From: Methylogaea oryzae | GTDB taxonomy: Bacteria; Pseudomonadota; Gammaproteobacteria; Methylococcales; Methylococcaceae | Length of the DNA stretch: 64,000 nucleotides | Direction of reading: 5' to 3' | Assembly: GCF_019669985.1 (NCBI RefSeq) | Contig: NZ_AP019782.1 | Location: forward strand, 1,542,501 to 1,606,500 | In this document: positions 26,741-40,552 of the stretch, piece by piece | Layout: each line of letters starts with the position of its first letter | How positions within the stretch are numbered: the first letter of the stretch is position 1 | The notes under the pieces: model-generated | The model's input: the letters and a program-made list of their open reading frames with translations, nothing else | Database searches by the model: none | What the model was told of the DNA's origin: nothing | Translations under genes and position numbers: made by a program

Positions 26741-27700
26741 ATGCGAAAAATCCTTTGGCTGGCCGCCGCGGCGGCATTGAGCATCGGCGGTTATGCCTAT
26801 TGGCGCGTGGGCCAGAGTGTTGCGATGCCGGCCGGCATCGCCGCCGTCAACGGCAGGTTGGAGGCGATCGAAATCGATTTGGCGGCCAAGTATGGCGGCA
26901 GAGTGGTGGAGGTGGCGGTGCGCGAGGGCGAGACGGTGAAAGCCGGCCAAGTGTTGGTGCGCCTGGACGCCGCCGAGCTGGAGGCGGAATTGCGTGCCGC
27001 CGAGGCGGATTTGCGCCGTGCCGAACAGGGGCGGCGCTATGCGGAGGAGCAGGTGGCGGTGGCGTTGAGCGAGCTGGGGTACTCCCAGCGCGCGGCGGCG
27101 CGCTCCCAGGGATTGGCGGAGCAGAATCACGCTTCCCGGGAGAAGCTGGACGCCGACGTGACCCGCCGGCAAAAAGCCCAGGCCAGCCTCCAGGCGCTCC
27201 AGGCCAGCGTTGGCGAAAGCGCGGCGGAGGTGGCGGCGGGCCAGGCGCGTATCGAGCAGCTGCGCGCGCGCATCGCCGAGTGCACCCTGGCGGCGCCGAA
27301 AGACGGCCGGGTGTTGTACCGGCTGGTGGAGCCGGGCGAGGTGTTGGCGGCGGGCGGCAAGGCGCTGACCTTGCTGGACATGGGCGACGTCTACATGACC
27401 CTGTTCCTGCCGGAAGCCGAGGCGGGCAAAATCGCCATGAACGCCGAGGCGCACATCGTGCTGGACGCCATGCCCGACCGGCCGGTGCCGGCGCGGGTGA
27501 CCTTCGTTTCGCCCCAGGCGCAATTCACCCCCAAACAGGTGGAAACGTTCCGCGAGCGGCAGAAATTGGTGTTTCGCGTCAAAGCCCAGGTGGACGCCGC
27601 GTTCCTCGCCGCCCACGCCGATTTGGCCAAGCCGGGCCTGCCCGGCATGGGGTACGTCCGCCTGGAGCCGTCCGCTCCCTGGCCCGCGCCGGCCCGTTGA
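26741..27700 (+). CDS. HlyD-family membrane fusion protein (YhiI-like)
   Basis: A 319-aa inner-membrane-anchored adaptor: N-terminal helix (ILWLAAAAALSIGGYAYW), a lipoyl half (VNGRLEAIEIDLAAKYGGRV and the KAGQVLVRLD motif), a long coiled-coil hairpin (residues 80-175) and a beta-barrel part ending in GMGYVRLEPSAPWP. E. coli places a similar gene (yhiI) before rbbA and yhhJ; here three small genes intervene before the ABC genes at 28927, but the set probably still functions together. Confidence 0.88.
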   Translation: MRKILWLAAAAALSIGGYAYWRVGQSVAMPAGIAAVNGRLEAIEIDLAAKYGGRVVEVAVREGETVKAGQVLVRLDAAELEAELRAAEADLRRAEQGRRYAEEQVAVALSELGYSQRAAARSQGLAEQNHASREKLDADVTRRQKAQASLQALQASVGESAAEVAAGQARIEQLRARIAECTLAAPKDGRVLYRLVEPGEVLAAGGKALTLLDMGDVYMTLFLPEAEAGKIAMNAEAHIVLDAMPDRPVPARVTFVSPQAQFTPKQVETFRERQKLVFRVKAQVDAAFLAAHADLAKPGLPGMGYVRLEPSAPWPAPAR

Positions 27701-27723
27701 TATTCAACCCGAGTTAATCCGCC

Positions 27724-27930
27724 ATGACCGAATCCCGCTTAGTGGACATCGAAACCAAACTCGCCTACCAGGAGGACTCCGTCTACGAGCTGACCCTCGC
27801 CTTGCGCAGCCAGGAAAAGCGCATCGAACAGCTGGAGGCCACCTGCAAGCTGCTCATCGAACGCATCAGCGACATGGCCTCCGGCGCGGAGGCCGGCGCG
27901 CCGGCCGACGAAAGGCCGCCCCATTACTGA
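27724..27930 (+). CDS. slyX: SlyX family protein
   Basis: A 68-aa coiled-coil protein. ESRLVDIETKLAYQEDSVYE and the heptads to LIERISDM match SlyX, including its Pro-rich end PPHY. The function of SlyX is not settled. It lies 23 bp after the HlyD gene, and 12 bp before the cysteine-cluster gene. Confidence 0.85.
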   Translation: MTESRLVDIETKLAYQEDSVYELTLALRSQEKRIEQLEATCKLLIERISDMASGAEAGAPADERPPHY

Positions 27931-27942
27931 GGTGTGGCTACC

Positions 27943-28389
27943 ATGACGACCGAATCCGCCCCAGCGCCGTTCTGGCGGACAAAATCCCTGGCCGAAATGA
28001 CCGAGACGGAGTGGGAGTCCCTCTGCGACGGCTGCGGCAAATGCTGTTTGCACAAGATCGAGGACGAGGACACCGAGGAAATCCTCTTCACCGACGTGGC
28101 GTGCCGGCTGCTGGACATCGGCCGCTGCCGCTGCAGCCGTTATGCGGAGCGCGCCGTGCTGATCCCCGAGTGCCTGGACTTGCGCCACGGCTTCGACCAG
28201 TGGCAGTGGCTGCCGGTTACCTGCGCCTATCGGCTGCTGGCGCAAGGCGGCGAACTGCCCAGTTGGCATCCGTTGGTGTGCGGCAACGCCGAGCTGGTGC
28301 ACGTGGTCGGCGCCTCGGTGCGGGATTTCGCCGTGCCCGAGTCGGAGGCCGTGCTGTTGGAAGACCATGTGATCGAGTGGCTGGAGTAG
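27943..28389 (+). CDS. YcgN-family cysteine-cluster protein (UPF0260)
   Basis: A 148-aa protein with the family's N-terminal FWRTKSLAEMTETEWESLCD and Cys motif CDGCGKCCLHK, then CRLLDIGRCRCSRY and CLDLRHG, giving about nine cysteines in the first two thirds. YkgJ-like families of this kind are thought to bind Fe-S or zinc; the role is unknown. ATG at 27943 is preferred to an upstream GTG at 27934. Length matches the family. Confidence 0.88.
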   Translation: MTTESAPAPFWRTKSLAEMTETEWESLCDGCGKCCLHKIEDEDTEEILFTDVACRLLDIGRCRCSRYAERAVLIPECLDLRHGFDQWQWLPVTCAYRLLAQGGELPSWHPLVCGNAELVHVVGASVRDFAVPESEAVLLEDHVIEWLE

Positions 28390-28434
28390 GGGGCGGGCCG
28401 CCGCTTCGATTTTGAACACGACGAGGGTATCGCA

Positions 28435-28893
28435 ATGCAAATGCACGCAGCCGTGGAGGAATACCGGCGCAAGCTGGAAGCCCTGCTGGCCGAGGATTTT
28501 TACGCGGAAGGCGGCGACTTGGCGGCCAAATGCGCCAGCGTCGCGCCGATGTTGCCGGAGGAACTGGCGGCGTTCCTAGGCGCTTTGGTGGCGCAGGGAC
28601 AATCGCTGGAGGGGGATGCGCCCGATAGCGCCGCGCTGGAATTCGTTTTCCGCTGCGGCCAAGCGGTGGAGCGGCTGGCGGCCTTCAAGCATCGGCGGGT
28701 GGACGAATCCCTGGTCGAGATGGGGGCCGACGGGCTGCCGCTGGAGCCGCTCGCCGAAGCGGAGCTGGATACCATGGCCCGGCTGTTGGCAGCGCGCGAT
28801 CGGGCGGTGAAAGCGGTGGCTGACTTTACCCTCAAAGCCCTGTTGTTCTGCCTGGGGCTGCTGGTGTTGTGGGTGTTGGTTAACCTGCTTTAG
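28435..28893 (+). CDS. Tail-anchored small membrane protein of unknown function
   Basis: A 152-aa protein I do not recognise. Residues 1-120 are acidic and helical (EEYRRKLEALLAEDFYAEG, PLAEAELDTMARLLAARD); residues 128-152 form one membrane helix (LKALLFCLGLLVLWVLVNLL) at the very C-terminus. It lies 34 bp before the ABC transporter gene, so it may be an accessory factor of that transporter. Confidence 0.6.
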   Translation: MQMHAAVEEYRRKLEALLAEDFYAEGGDLAAKCASVAPMLPEELAAFLGALVAQGQSLEGDAPDSAALEFVFRCGQAVERLAAFKHRRVDESLVEMGADGLPLEPLAEAELDTMARLLAARDRAVKAVADFTLKALLFCLGLLVLWVLVNLL

Positions 28894-28926
28894 GCCGGGT
28901 TCGCCCCATCCGCGCTAGGCGATCCG

Positions 28927-31692
28927 ATGCCGTTGCCCGCTCATTTCGATTCGACCGCGGCCGTGGTGCGGGTCGAGGGTTGCAGCCATTCCTATGGCGC
29001 GGTCGCGGCGTTATCGGGCATCGACCTGACCTTGCCGGCGGGCGGAATGATCGGCTTGGTGGGGCCGGACGGGGTGGGCAAGAGCACCCTGCTGGCGTTG
29101 ATCGCCGGCGTGCGGCGGCTGCAGCGGGGCAGGGTGGAGGTGTTCGGCGGCAGCATGGCGGATGCGGGCCACCGTCGCCTCATGTATTGCCGGGTGGCCT
29201 ATATGCCGCAGGGTCTGGGGCAAAACCTGTACCCGTCCCTCAGCGTTTACGAGAACGTCGATTTCTTCGCGCGCTTGTTCGGCTTGCCGCCCGCCCAGCG
29301 CCGCGACCGCATCCAAGAGCTGCTGGCCGCCACCGGCTTGTCGGCTTTCGCCGAGCGACAGGCGGGCAAGCTGTCCGGCGGCATGAAGCAAAAACTGGCC
29401 CTGTGCTGCGCCCTGGTCCACGACCCCGATTTGCTGATTCTGGACGAGCCCACCACCGGCGTGGATCCTTTGTCGCGCCGCCAGTTCTGGGAGCTGATCG
29501 AGCGGATTCGCCGGCGCCGCGCCGGCATGACGGTGCTGGCGGCCACCGCCTACATGGAGGAAGCGGAGCGTTTCGACTGGCTGGTGGCGATGGACGCCGG
29601 CCGGCTGCTGGCCTGCGAGCCCAGCGCCGATCTCAAGGCCCGCACCGGCGCGGCCAGCATGGAGGAGGCGTTCGTCGCCCTGTTGCCGGAGGAGAAACGC
29701 GCCGGCCACAGCCGTTTGTCGATTCCGCCGCTGCCGGCGGAAATCCGCGATACGGCCATCGAGGCGCGGGGGCTGACCAAGCGTTTCGGCCGGTTCGTGG
29801 CGGTGGACAACGTGGATTTCGCCATCCGCCGCGGCGAGATTTTCGGCTTCCTCGGCTCCAACGGCTGCGGCAAGACCACCACCATGAAAATGCTGACCGG
29901 CCTGCTGCCCATCACCTCCGGCGAGGCGCGGCTGTTCGGCAAGCCGGTGAACGCCAAGGACATCGCCAGCCGCAAGCGGGTGGGCTTCATGTCGCAGAGC
30001 TTTTCCCTTTATGCCGAGCTGACGGTGCGGCAGAACCTGGAGCTGCACGCCCACCTCTATCATTTGCCGGAGGAACGCCGCCAGCCGCGCATCGCCGAAC
30101 TGGTGGCGCGCATGGGCTTGGAAGAGGCGATGGATCAGCGGGCCGAAGGATTGCCGCTGGGATTGCGCCAGCGATTGTCCCTGGCGGTGGCGGTGATTCA
30201 CGAGCCGGAACTGCTGATCCTGGACGAGCCCACGTCCGGCGTGGACCCGGTGGCGCGCGACCGTTTCTGGGAGTTGCTGCTGGGCTTGTCGCGCCGGCAA
30301 GGCGTGACGATTTTCTTGTCCACCCATTTCATGAACGAAGCCGCCCGCTGCGACCGGGTGTCGCTGATGGAGGCGGGCAAGGTGCTGGCCGAGGGCGCTC
30401 CGGCGGACTTGGTGCGGCGTTATGGCCTGAACGGCCTGGAGGACGTGTTCGTGCGCTGCTTGGAGGATGCGCGGGGCGCCGCTCTCCCGGCTCAGGCGCC
30501 CGGCGCGCCGCCGCCGGCCGCCGCCGAGATGGAACCGTCGCGCCAAGCTAGGGCCGCCTCGGCCCCGTTCAGCCTGGGGCGGTTAATCGCCTATTTGCGG
30601 CGCGAGACCCTGGAGCTGTGGTTCGATCCCATCCGTTTGGCGTTCGCCCTGTTCGGGCCGCTGTTGCTGATGGGCGTGCTGGGTTACGGCTTTACCCTGG
30701 ACGTGGAAAACGTCGCCTTCGCCGTGTTGGACGGCGACCGCTCGCCGGAGAGCCGCGCCTACATCGACCAGTTCGCCAACTCCCGTTATTTCAAGCAGCG
30801 CGGCGTCGCCGCGTCCCAGGCGGAATTGGAGCAATGGCTGCGCGGCGGTTTTGTGCGCCTGGGCTTGGAGATCCCTCCCGAATTCGGCAAGGACCTCAAG
30901 CGGGGCCGGCCGCCGGAGGTGGGGGCTTGGGTGGACGGCAGCCTGCCGTTCCGCGCGGAGAACATCCGCGCTTACGTGCAGCGCTTGCATCGTGCTTATT
31001 TGGACCAGTCGGCCCGTGCCGGCGAAGTGCCGCCTCTCCCGGCGGACCCGATCACGGTCGAAGCCCGCTACCGCTACAACCAGGATTTCAAGAGCGTATA
31101 CGCCCTGGTGCCGGGCGTGGTGGCGATGATGATGATGGTGATCCCCGCCATACTCACCGCCGTGGGCGTGGTGCGGGAGAAGGAACTGGGCTCCATCGTC
31201 AATCTCTACGCCACGCCGGTGTCCCGCCTGGAATTCCTGTTGGGCAAGCAGGCGCCTTACCTGCTGGTGGGCATCGCCAGCGCTTTCTCCCTGATGGCCA
31301 TGGCGATTTTCCTGTTCGGCGTGCCGCTTAAAGGCAGCCTCGCCGCCTTCGTGATCGGCGCGGTATTGGACGTGGCGGCCGCCACCGGTTTCGGTCTGCT
31401 GATTTCCAGCTTCACCCGGACGCAGATCGCCGCCCTGTTCGGCGCCTTTCTGCTGACCGTCATGCCGGCCATCGACTTCTCCGGCCTGCTGGCGCCGGTC
31501 GCTTCCCTGAGCGGCGGGGCGGCCGTCATGGCGCGCACTTTGCCGGGCGCCTATTTCAACAATGTCTGCGTGGGCGTTTTCACCAAAGCGCTGGATATCG
31601 GCGACCTGTGGCCGAATTACGCCGCGCTCGCCGGTTTCGTGCTGGGGTTTCTCGGCCTCAGCCTGTGGCGGCTGAAGACCCAGGGGGAATAA
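28927..31692 (+). CDS. RbbA-like ABC exporter: two fused ATPase domains plus permease
   Basis: A 921-aa fusion. ABC domain 1 (residues 15-235) has Walker A GPDGVGKST and LSGGMKQK. ABC domain 2 (residues 277-500) has GSNGCGKTT and Walker B LLILDEPTSG, but a degenerate signature LPLGLRQR. An ABC-2 permease half follows, with a helix near 575-595, a periplasmic loop and a C-terminal helix bundle (MMMMVIPAILTAVGVVREKELG). The layout equals E. coli RbbA/YhiH. It overlaps the next permease gene by one base (TAATG). The substrate is unknown. Confidence 0.9.
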   Translation: MPLPAHFDSTAAVVRVEGCSHSYGAVAALSGIDLTLPAGGMIGLVGPDGVGKSTLLALIAGVRRLQRGRVEVFGGSMADAGHRRLMYCRVAYMPQGLGQNLYPSLSVYENVDFFARLFGLPPAQRRDRIQELLAATGLSAFAERQAGKLSGGMKQKLALCCALVHDPDLLILDEPTTGVDPLSRRQFWELIERIRRRRAGMTVLAATAYMEEAERFDWLVAMDAGRLLACEPSADLKARTGAASMEEAFVALLPEEKRAGHSRLSIPPLPAEIRDTAIEARGLTKRFGRFVAVDNVDFAIRRGEIFGFLGSNGCGKTTTMKMLTGLLPITSGEARLFGKPVNAKDIASRKRVGFMSQSFSLYAELTVRQNLELHAHLYHLPEERRQPRIAELVARMGLEEAMDQRAEGLPLGLRQRLSLAVAVIHEPELLILDEPTSGVDPVARDRFWELLLGLSRRQGVTIFLSTHFMNEAARCDRVSLMEAGKVLAEGAPADLVRRYGLNGLEDVFVRCLEDARGAALPAQAPGAPPPAAAEMEPSRQARAASAPFSLGRLIAYLRRETLELWFDPIRLAFALFGPLLLMGVLGYGFTLDVENVAFAVLDGDRSPESRAYIDQFANSRYFKQRGVAASQAELEQWLRGGFVRLGLEIPPEFGKDLKRGRPPEVGAWVDGSLPFRAENIRAYVQRLHRAYLDQSARAGEVPPLPADPITVEARYRYNQDFKSVYALVPGVVAMMMMVIPAILTAVGVVREKELGSIVNLYATPVSRLEFLLGKQAPYLLVGIASAFSLMAMAIFLFGVPLKGSLAAFVIGAVLDVAAATGFGLLISSFTRTQIAALFGAFLLTVMPAIDFSGLLAPVASLSGGAAVMARTLPGAYFNNVCVGVFTKALDIGDLWPNYAALAGFVLGFLGLSLWRLKTQGE

Positions 31693-32819
31693 TGCGCCGC
31701 TTGAAAAACATCTACCACCTGGGCATCAAGGAGCTGATTTCGGCGCGCTACGACAAGGCGCTGATGTTGCTGGTGGTCTACGGCTTGACGGTGCTGGTGT
31801 ACGTGCCCGCGGCCAATGGCTTGATGGAGCTGCGCAACGCTTCGGTGGCCATCGTCGACGAAGACCGCTCGCCGTTGTCCCGCCGCATCGCCGATGCCTT
31901 GCGGCCGCCGCTGTTCCTGCCGCCGCGTTTCATCGCACCGGCGGCCATGGACCAAGGCTTGGACAGCGCGTCGTATACCTTCGTCATCGACATCCCGCCC
32001 AATTTCGAGCGCGACGCCCAGCGTGGGCGGGCCCCGGCCTTGCAGCTGACCATCGACGCCACCGCCATGAGCCACGCCGGTATCGGCGCCGGTTTCATCG
32101 AACGCATCGTGCAGGACGAGGTGGCCGTCTTCCTTTACGGCCATCGGGTGGAACCGCCGGAAGCGGCCAAGCTGGTGGTGCGGGCCAAGTTCAATCCGAA
32201 CTTGCACGACAGCTGGTATTTGGGCGTGATGATGGTGCTCAACGTCATCAATATGCTGTCAGTGGTCACCACCGGCGCGGCGCTGATCCGCGAGCGGGAG
32301 CGGGGCACCTTGGACCATTTGCTGGTGATGCCCTTGTCGGCCTTCGAGATCATGGTGGCCAAACTGTGGGCCAATGCCGCCGTGGTGGCGACGGCGGTGT
32401 TTTTTTCCTTGTTGCTGGTGGTGCACGGCGTGTTGGGCGTGCCGCTGCAAGGTTCCATGGCCTTGTTCATGGCCGCCACGGTGCTGTATTTGTTCTCCGC
32501 CAATTCCATCGGCATTTTCCTCGCCACCGTGGCGCGCTCCATGCCGCAGATGGGTTTGCTGACCATATTGGTGATATTTCCCATGAGCACGCTGTCGGGC
32601 AATACCACGCCCTTCGAAAGCATGCCCGAGACGGTGCAGCAAATTATGCGTTTTTCCCCGTCCACCCATTATGTCGGCATCGCCCAGGCGGTGCTGTATC
32701 GGGGCGCCGGCCTGGAATTCGTCTGGCGCGACCTGGCGGCGGTGGCCGGTATCGGCCTGGTGTTCTTCCTGGGGGCGCTGATGCGCTTCCGCCGCGCGGT
32801 GGCGTTGGCGCAGGGGTGA
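31692..32819 (+). CDS. ABC-2 type permease (YhhJ-like)
   Basis: A 375-aa integral membrane protein with an N-terminal helix, a periplasmic domain (residues 45-165) and five C-terminal helices; RERERGTLDHLLVMPLSAFE is the ABC-2 signature. It pairs with the permease half of the preceding RbbA-like protein, and with the HlyD protein at 26741 would form a YhiI-RbbA-YhhJ-type exporter. Confidence 0.9.
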   Translation: MRRLKNIYHLGIKELISARYDKALMLLVVYGLTVLVYVPAANGLMELRNASVAIVDEDRSPLSRRIADALRPPLFLPPRFIAPAAMDQGLDSASYTFVIDIPPNFERDAQRGRAPALQLTIDATAMSHAGIGAGFIERIVQDEVAVFLYGHRVEPPEAAKLVVRAKFNPNLHDSWYLGVMMVLNVINMLSVVTTGAALIRERERGTLDHLLVMPLSAFEIMVAKLWANAAVVATAVFFSLLLVVHGVLGVPLQGSMALFMAATVLYLFSANSIGIFLATVARSMPQMGLLTILVIFPMSTLSGNTTPFESMPETVQQIMRFSPSTHYVGIAQAVLYRGAGLEFVWRDLAAVAGIGLVFFLGALMRFRRAVALAQG

Positions 32820-34984
<2,165 letters not shown>

Positions 34985-34985
34985 T

Positions 34986-37142
<2,157 letters not shown>

Positions 37143-37199
37143 CAGCGGCTAAGCCGTCGCCAAGCCGGGCTTTCCTGGGTTTCCTGAAGAGGACGAAGG

Positions 37200-37571
37200 G
37201 TGAAAGCGATCAACGCGATACTGCTGGTGCTGTTGGCGCTGTTGCAGTATCGGCTGTGGCTGGGCGACGGCAATATTCCCGAGGTGCGGCGGCTGAAGCT
37301 GCGTCGCGACGACATGATGGCCGAGGCGGCCAAGCTGCGTGAGCGCAACCAGGAACTGGACGCCGACGTGGTGGACCTGAAGGAAGGTCTGGACGCCGTG
37401 GAAGAACGCGCCCGCCAGGATTTGGGCATGATCAAAACGGACGAGATCTTCATCCAGGTCATCGACGCCAAAGCCAAGCAACGGCCGCCGCCTCCCCCGA
37501 CACGCGAGGATCGCATGGAGCGCGAACTCAAACCGCCGACGAACAAGCTGGATTTGCCGTCGGAAGATTGA
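37200..37571 (+). CDS. ftsB: Cell division protein FtsB
   Basis: A 123-aa bitopic protein: N-terminal membrane helix ([19 protein letters not shown]) and a coiled coil ([20 protein letters not shown]) ending with the conserved [13 protein letters not shown]. It belongs to the FtsQBL divisome subcomplex. Starts at GTG with GAAGAGGA upstream. The Pro-rich tail (residues 98-123) is longer than usual. Confidence 0.92.
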   Translation: MKAINAILLVLLALLQYRLWLGDGNIPEVRRLKLRRDDMMAEAAKLRERNQELDADVVDLKEGLDAVEERARQDLGMIKTDEIFIQVIDAKAKQRPPPPPTREDRMERELKPPTNKLDLPSED

Positions 37572-37617
37572 TTGGTGGGGACCAGGGAAAGACAACACTC
37601 GGTGCCTGGTCCTAACC
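37569..37617. repeat. Inverted repeat between ftsB and ispD
   Basis: GGGGACCAGG (37577-37586) pairs with CCTGGTCC (37605-37612), and ACCCC follows. It has no U-tract and could be a dispersed hairpin or a processing signal within the operon. Confidence 0.5.
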
Positions 37618-37636
37618 CCTGCCTCATGGCCCCTAT

Positions 37637-38332
37637 ATGGCAACACACACGTTCTGGGGTATCGTCCCCGCCGCCGGTGTCGGCAAGCGCATGGCGGCGG
37701 ATCGCCCCAAACAGTACCTCCCCCTGGCCGGCAAGACGGTCATCGAACACACCCTCGAACACCTGCTGGCCGCCGAAATATGGGCCGGCGTCGCCGTGGC
37801 CATCAGCCCGGAAGATCCTTATTGGCCGGAACTCGCCATCTCCCGCCATCCCTTGGTTCATACCGCTCCCGGCGGCAAGGAACGCGCCGATTCGGTGCTA
37901 AATGCGTTGGATTACCTGCAGGATCGGGCCGGCGAGGAGGACTGGGTGCTGGTGCACGACGCGGCGCGGCCGTGCATCGCCGCGGCCGACGTGCACAAGC
38001 TCATCGATGCGCTGAAGGACGACGCCGTGGGCGGTATCCTGGCCTTGCCGGTGGCCGACACGCTGAAGCGGGTAAGCGACGGCAGCATCAGCGAAACCGT
38101 CGACCGCAGCGCCATCTGGCGCGCGCTGACGCCGCAGATGTTCCGTTACGGCGCCCTGCGCGACGCGTTGCGCGATGCGGCGGCCAAGGGCTCGGTGGTG
38201 ACCGACGAAGCCAGCGCTCTGGAACTGCAAGGCCGGCGGCCGAAAATCGTCGAAGGCCGTCCCGACAACCTGAAAATCACCCGCCCGGAGGATTTGCCGT
38301 TGGCGGAGTTTTACCTGAAACAACTGTCGTAG
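37637..38332 (+). CDS. ispD: 2-C-methyl-D-erythritol 4-phosphate cytidylyltransferase
   Basis: A 231-aa enzyme of the MEP isoprenoid pathway that makes CDP-methylerythritol. The nucleotide-binding N-terminus ([20 protein letters not shown]), [10 protein letters not shown] and the end [10 protein letters not shown] fit. Its stop codon lies inside the left end of a dispersed repeat. ispF follows, the usual partner. Confidence 0.95.
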   Translation: MATHTFWGIVPAAGVGKRMAADRPKQYLPLAGKTVIEHTLEHLLAAEIWAGVAVAISPEDPYWPELAISRHPLVHTAPGGKERADSVLNALDYLQDRAGEEDWVLVHDAARPCIAAADVHKLIDALKDDAVGGILALPVADTLKRVSDGSISETVDRSAIWRALTPQMFRYGALRDALRDAAAKGSVVTDEASALELQGRRPKIVEGRPDNLKITRPEDLPLAEFYLKQLS

Positions 38333-38406
38333 GGCGGGTTAGCATTTGCGTAACCCGCCTTTGCGCGAATTTCGGCGGGTTACGGCTGACGCCTAACCCG
38401 TCCTAC
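38329..38406. repeat. Dispersed inverted repeat, second copy
   Basis: GTAGGGCGGGTTAG at the left end and CTAACCCGTCCTAC at the right, with internal GTAACCCGCC and GGCGGGTTACGGC. It is a shorter relative of the element at 5511-5627, and its left end provides the ispD stop codon. Confidence 0.8.
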
Positions 38407-38433
38407 CTGCTTTTATCTGGAGCAAGCAGCGCT

Positions 38434-38913
38434 ATGAACATTCGAGTCGGCCAAGGCTATGACGCCCACCGCTTCACCGACGGCGACGCCATCATCATCG
38501 GCGGCGTCAAGATTCCCTACAGCAAATCCCTGGCCGCCCACTCCGACGGCGACGTGGCGCTGCACGCCCTGTGCGACGCACTGCTGGGCGCCGCCACCCT
38601 GGGCGACATCGGCAAGCACTTCCCCGACACCGACGCCCAGTACAAGGGCGTGGACAGCCGCATCCTGCTGCGCCATGTGTATGGCAAGGTACAGGAAAAA
38701 GGCTACAAGGCGGTCAACGTGGACGTGACCATCATTGCCCAGGCGCCGAAAATGGCGCCGCACATTCCGCAGATGCGCGAATACATCGCCGCCGACCTGG
38801 GGTTGGACGTGGACGCCGTCAACGTCAAAGCCACCACCACCGAAGGCATGGGCTTCGAGGGGCGCGGCGAGGGCATTTCCTCCATGGCCGTGGCCCTGCT
38901 GGCGCGGCCGTGA
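38434..38913 (+). CDS. ispF: 2-C-methyl-D-erythritol 2,4-cyclodiphosphate synthase
   Basis: A 159-aa zinc enzyme of the MEP pathway. The N-terminus [11 protein letters not shown] supplies metal ligands Asp10 and His12; [19 protein letters not shown] and the C-terminal [15 protein letters not shown] are diagnostic. truD starts inside its stop codon (GTGA). Confidence 0.97.
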   Translation: MNIRVGQGYDAHRFTDGDAIIIGGVKIPYSKSLAAHSDGDVALHALCDALLGAATLGDIGKHFPDTDAQYKGVDSRILLRHVYGKVQEKGYKAVNVDVTIIAQAPKMAPHIPQMREYIAADLGLDVDAVNVKATTTEGMGFEGRGEGISSMAVALLARP

Positions 38914-39923
38914 CCTCGTTGCCATATGCCCACGGCGGCCCGGCCGGCCATGGCGTCATTCGCGCCGTGCCGGAAGAGTTCCAGGTGGAGGAAGTGCTCG
39001 GTTTCGAGCCGGAGGGGCAGGGCGAGCACGTCATGCTGTGGGTGGAAAAGCGCGGCGAGAACACCGAGTGGGTGGCTAAGCAACTGGCCCGCTTTGCCAA
39101 CGTGCCGCCACGTTCCGTCGGCTACGCCGGCCTGAAGGATCGCCACGCCGTCACCCGTCAATGGTTCACCGTGCAGTTGCCGGGCAAGGCCGATCCCGAC
39201 TGGCAGGCTTTCAACAGCGACTCGGTGCGGGTGCTGCGGGCGGAGCGCCATCGCCGCAAGCTGCCCAAGGGCGCCTTGACCGGCAACCGCTTCCGGCTCG
39301 GCGTGCGCTTGGGAGAAGTGGACGAAGACGTTTTGCTGGAGCGCCTCAAGCAGGTGGCCAGCCAGGGCGTACCCAATTATTTCGGCGAGCAGCGCTTCGG
39401 CCGCGACGGCGACAACGTCGAGGCGGCGCGCCGCTGGTTCGCCGGCGACGGCCCCAGGCCGGAGCGCCATCTTACCGGCCTGTATTTGTCCGCGGTGCGC
39501 TCTTTCCTGTTCAACGAAATCCTGGCCCGGCGCGTCGCGGACGGCACCTGGAATCAGGGCCTGCCCGGCGACGTGTTCATGTTCGGCCGCGGCCACAGTT
39601 TTTTTGCCGCGCCGGAACTGACTCCCGATATCGTCGAACGTCTGGCGTCCGGTGAAATCCATCCCTCCGGTCCGTTGTGGGGCAAGGGCGAGTCGCCGGC
39701 GGCCGGCGCCGCGTTGGCGCTGGAGCAGACGATCGCCGCGCAACACGCCGACCTGTGCGACGGCCTGTTGACCCATGACGTGGAAATGGGGCGGCGGCCT
39801 TATCGCCTGATGGCGGAGCGCTTGGGCTGGGAACGCGAGGGCGATACCTTGTGGCTGGAGTTTTTCCTGCCGGCGGGCGCATACGCTACCACCGTCGTGC
39901 GGGAGATCTTGGCCTGCGAATGA
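38910..39923 (+). CDS. truD: tRNA pseudouridine(13) synthase
   Basis: A 337-aa enzyme that makes pseudouridine 13 in tRNA-Glu. The catalytic Asp77 is in [29 protein letters not shown] and [16 protein letters not shown] fit the family. GTG start overlaps the ispF stop, so the two are translationally coupled. Confidence 0.95.
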   Translation: MTSLPYAHGGPAGHGVIRAVPEEFQVEEVLGFEPEGQGEHVMLWVEKRGENTEWVAKQLARFANVPPRSVGYAGLKDRHAVTRQWFTVQLPGKADPDWQAFNSDSVRVLRAERHRRKLPKGALTGNRFRLGVRLGEVDEDVLLERLKQVASQGVPNYFGEQRFGRDGDNVEAARRWFAGDGPRPERHLTGLYLSAVRSFLFNEILARRVADGTWNQGLPGDVFMFGRGHSFFAAPELTPDIVERLASGEIHPSGPLWGKGESPAAGAALALEQTIAAQHADLCDGLLTHDVEMGRRPYRLMAERLGWEREGDTLWLEFFLPAGAYATTVVREILACE

Positions 39924-39960
39924 CGACGGCGGGTTGAGGCCGCCGTATGTCTTGCCGTCG

Positions 39961-40479
39961 TCAGCCGCCGCGCAACAGCACGTAAACCGCCCCGGTGCCG
40001 CCGTCCTTCGGCAGGGCCGAGCAATAGGCCAGCACCTGCGGGCATTGGGGCAGCCAGTTGTTGAGCAGGCTTTTCAGTACCGGGCGTTGATCCGGCGAGC
40101 GGTAGCCTTTGCCGTGCACGATGCAGACGCAGCGCAGGCCGGCGGCTTGCGCTTGGGCAAGGAATTGCGGCAACCGCATTCGTGCCTGCTCGGCGGTTTG
40201 GCCGTGCAGATCCAGTTCTCCCTCCACCGCCAGGCGCCCTTGGCGTAGCCGCAGCATAAGGCGGTGCTGCACGCCGGGACGTTGGAATTCCAGCAGATCC
40301 CCCAACGCCAGCGGTTCGCCGCCGTCGCTCAATTGATCCTGCAATTCGGTGTGAATGGCGTCGTGCTCGCGCGGCACCGGCTTGGGGCGCTTGGCGGGAG
40401 CGGCGGCCCGGTCGTGGGTCAGCCGTTTGACCGGGCCGACGGTGCGGCGGAAGAGTTGTGTATCGTCGTCGTCGATCAT
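39961..40479 (-). CDS. Smr (MutS2 C-terminal) domain protein
   Basis: A 172-aa protein whose second half is an Smr domain: the ELDLHGQTAEQARMRLPQFL motif, then VCIVHGKGYRS and the C-terminal YVLLRGG. The acidic/basic N-terminal half (DDDDTQLFRRTVGPVKRL) is like YdaL/SmrA. Smr proteins cut nucleic acids; SmrB acts on mRNA of collided ribosomes. Which one this is cannot be told. The start MIDDDD is preferred over a longer frame. Confidence 0.88.
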   Translation of the reverse strand: MIDDDDTQLFRRTVGPVKRLTHDRAAAPAKRPKPVPREHDAIHTELQDQLSDGGEPLALGDLLEFQRPGVQHRLMLRLRQGRLAVEGELDLHGQTAEQARMRLPQFLAQAQAAGLRCVCIVHGKGYRSPDQRPVLKSLLNNWLPQCPQVLAYCSALPKDGGTGAVYVLLRGG

Positions 40480-40552
40480 GGTCGAAGCCGGCTCAACGCC
40501 GGCTGTGTCGGTGGAAAGGGGGAGCGCGTCCCGCAGCTGGACGGCGCTGTCT

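Noticed and set aside
22241-27616. A 1791-codon open frame on the minus strand across exbB, the receptor, the propeller and the HlyD gene
   Set aside because: Its translation is His/Val/Gly-rich without domains, and it is antisense to four clear genes with intact motifs. GC-rich DNA often leaves such frames open.
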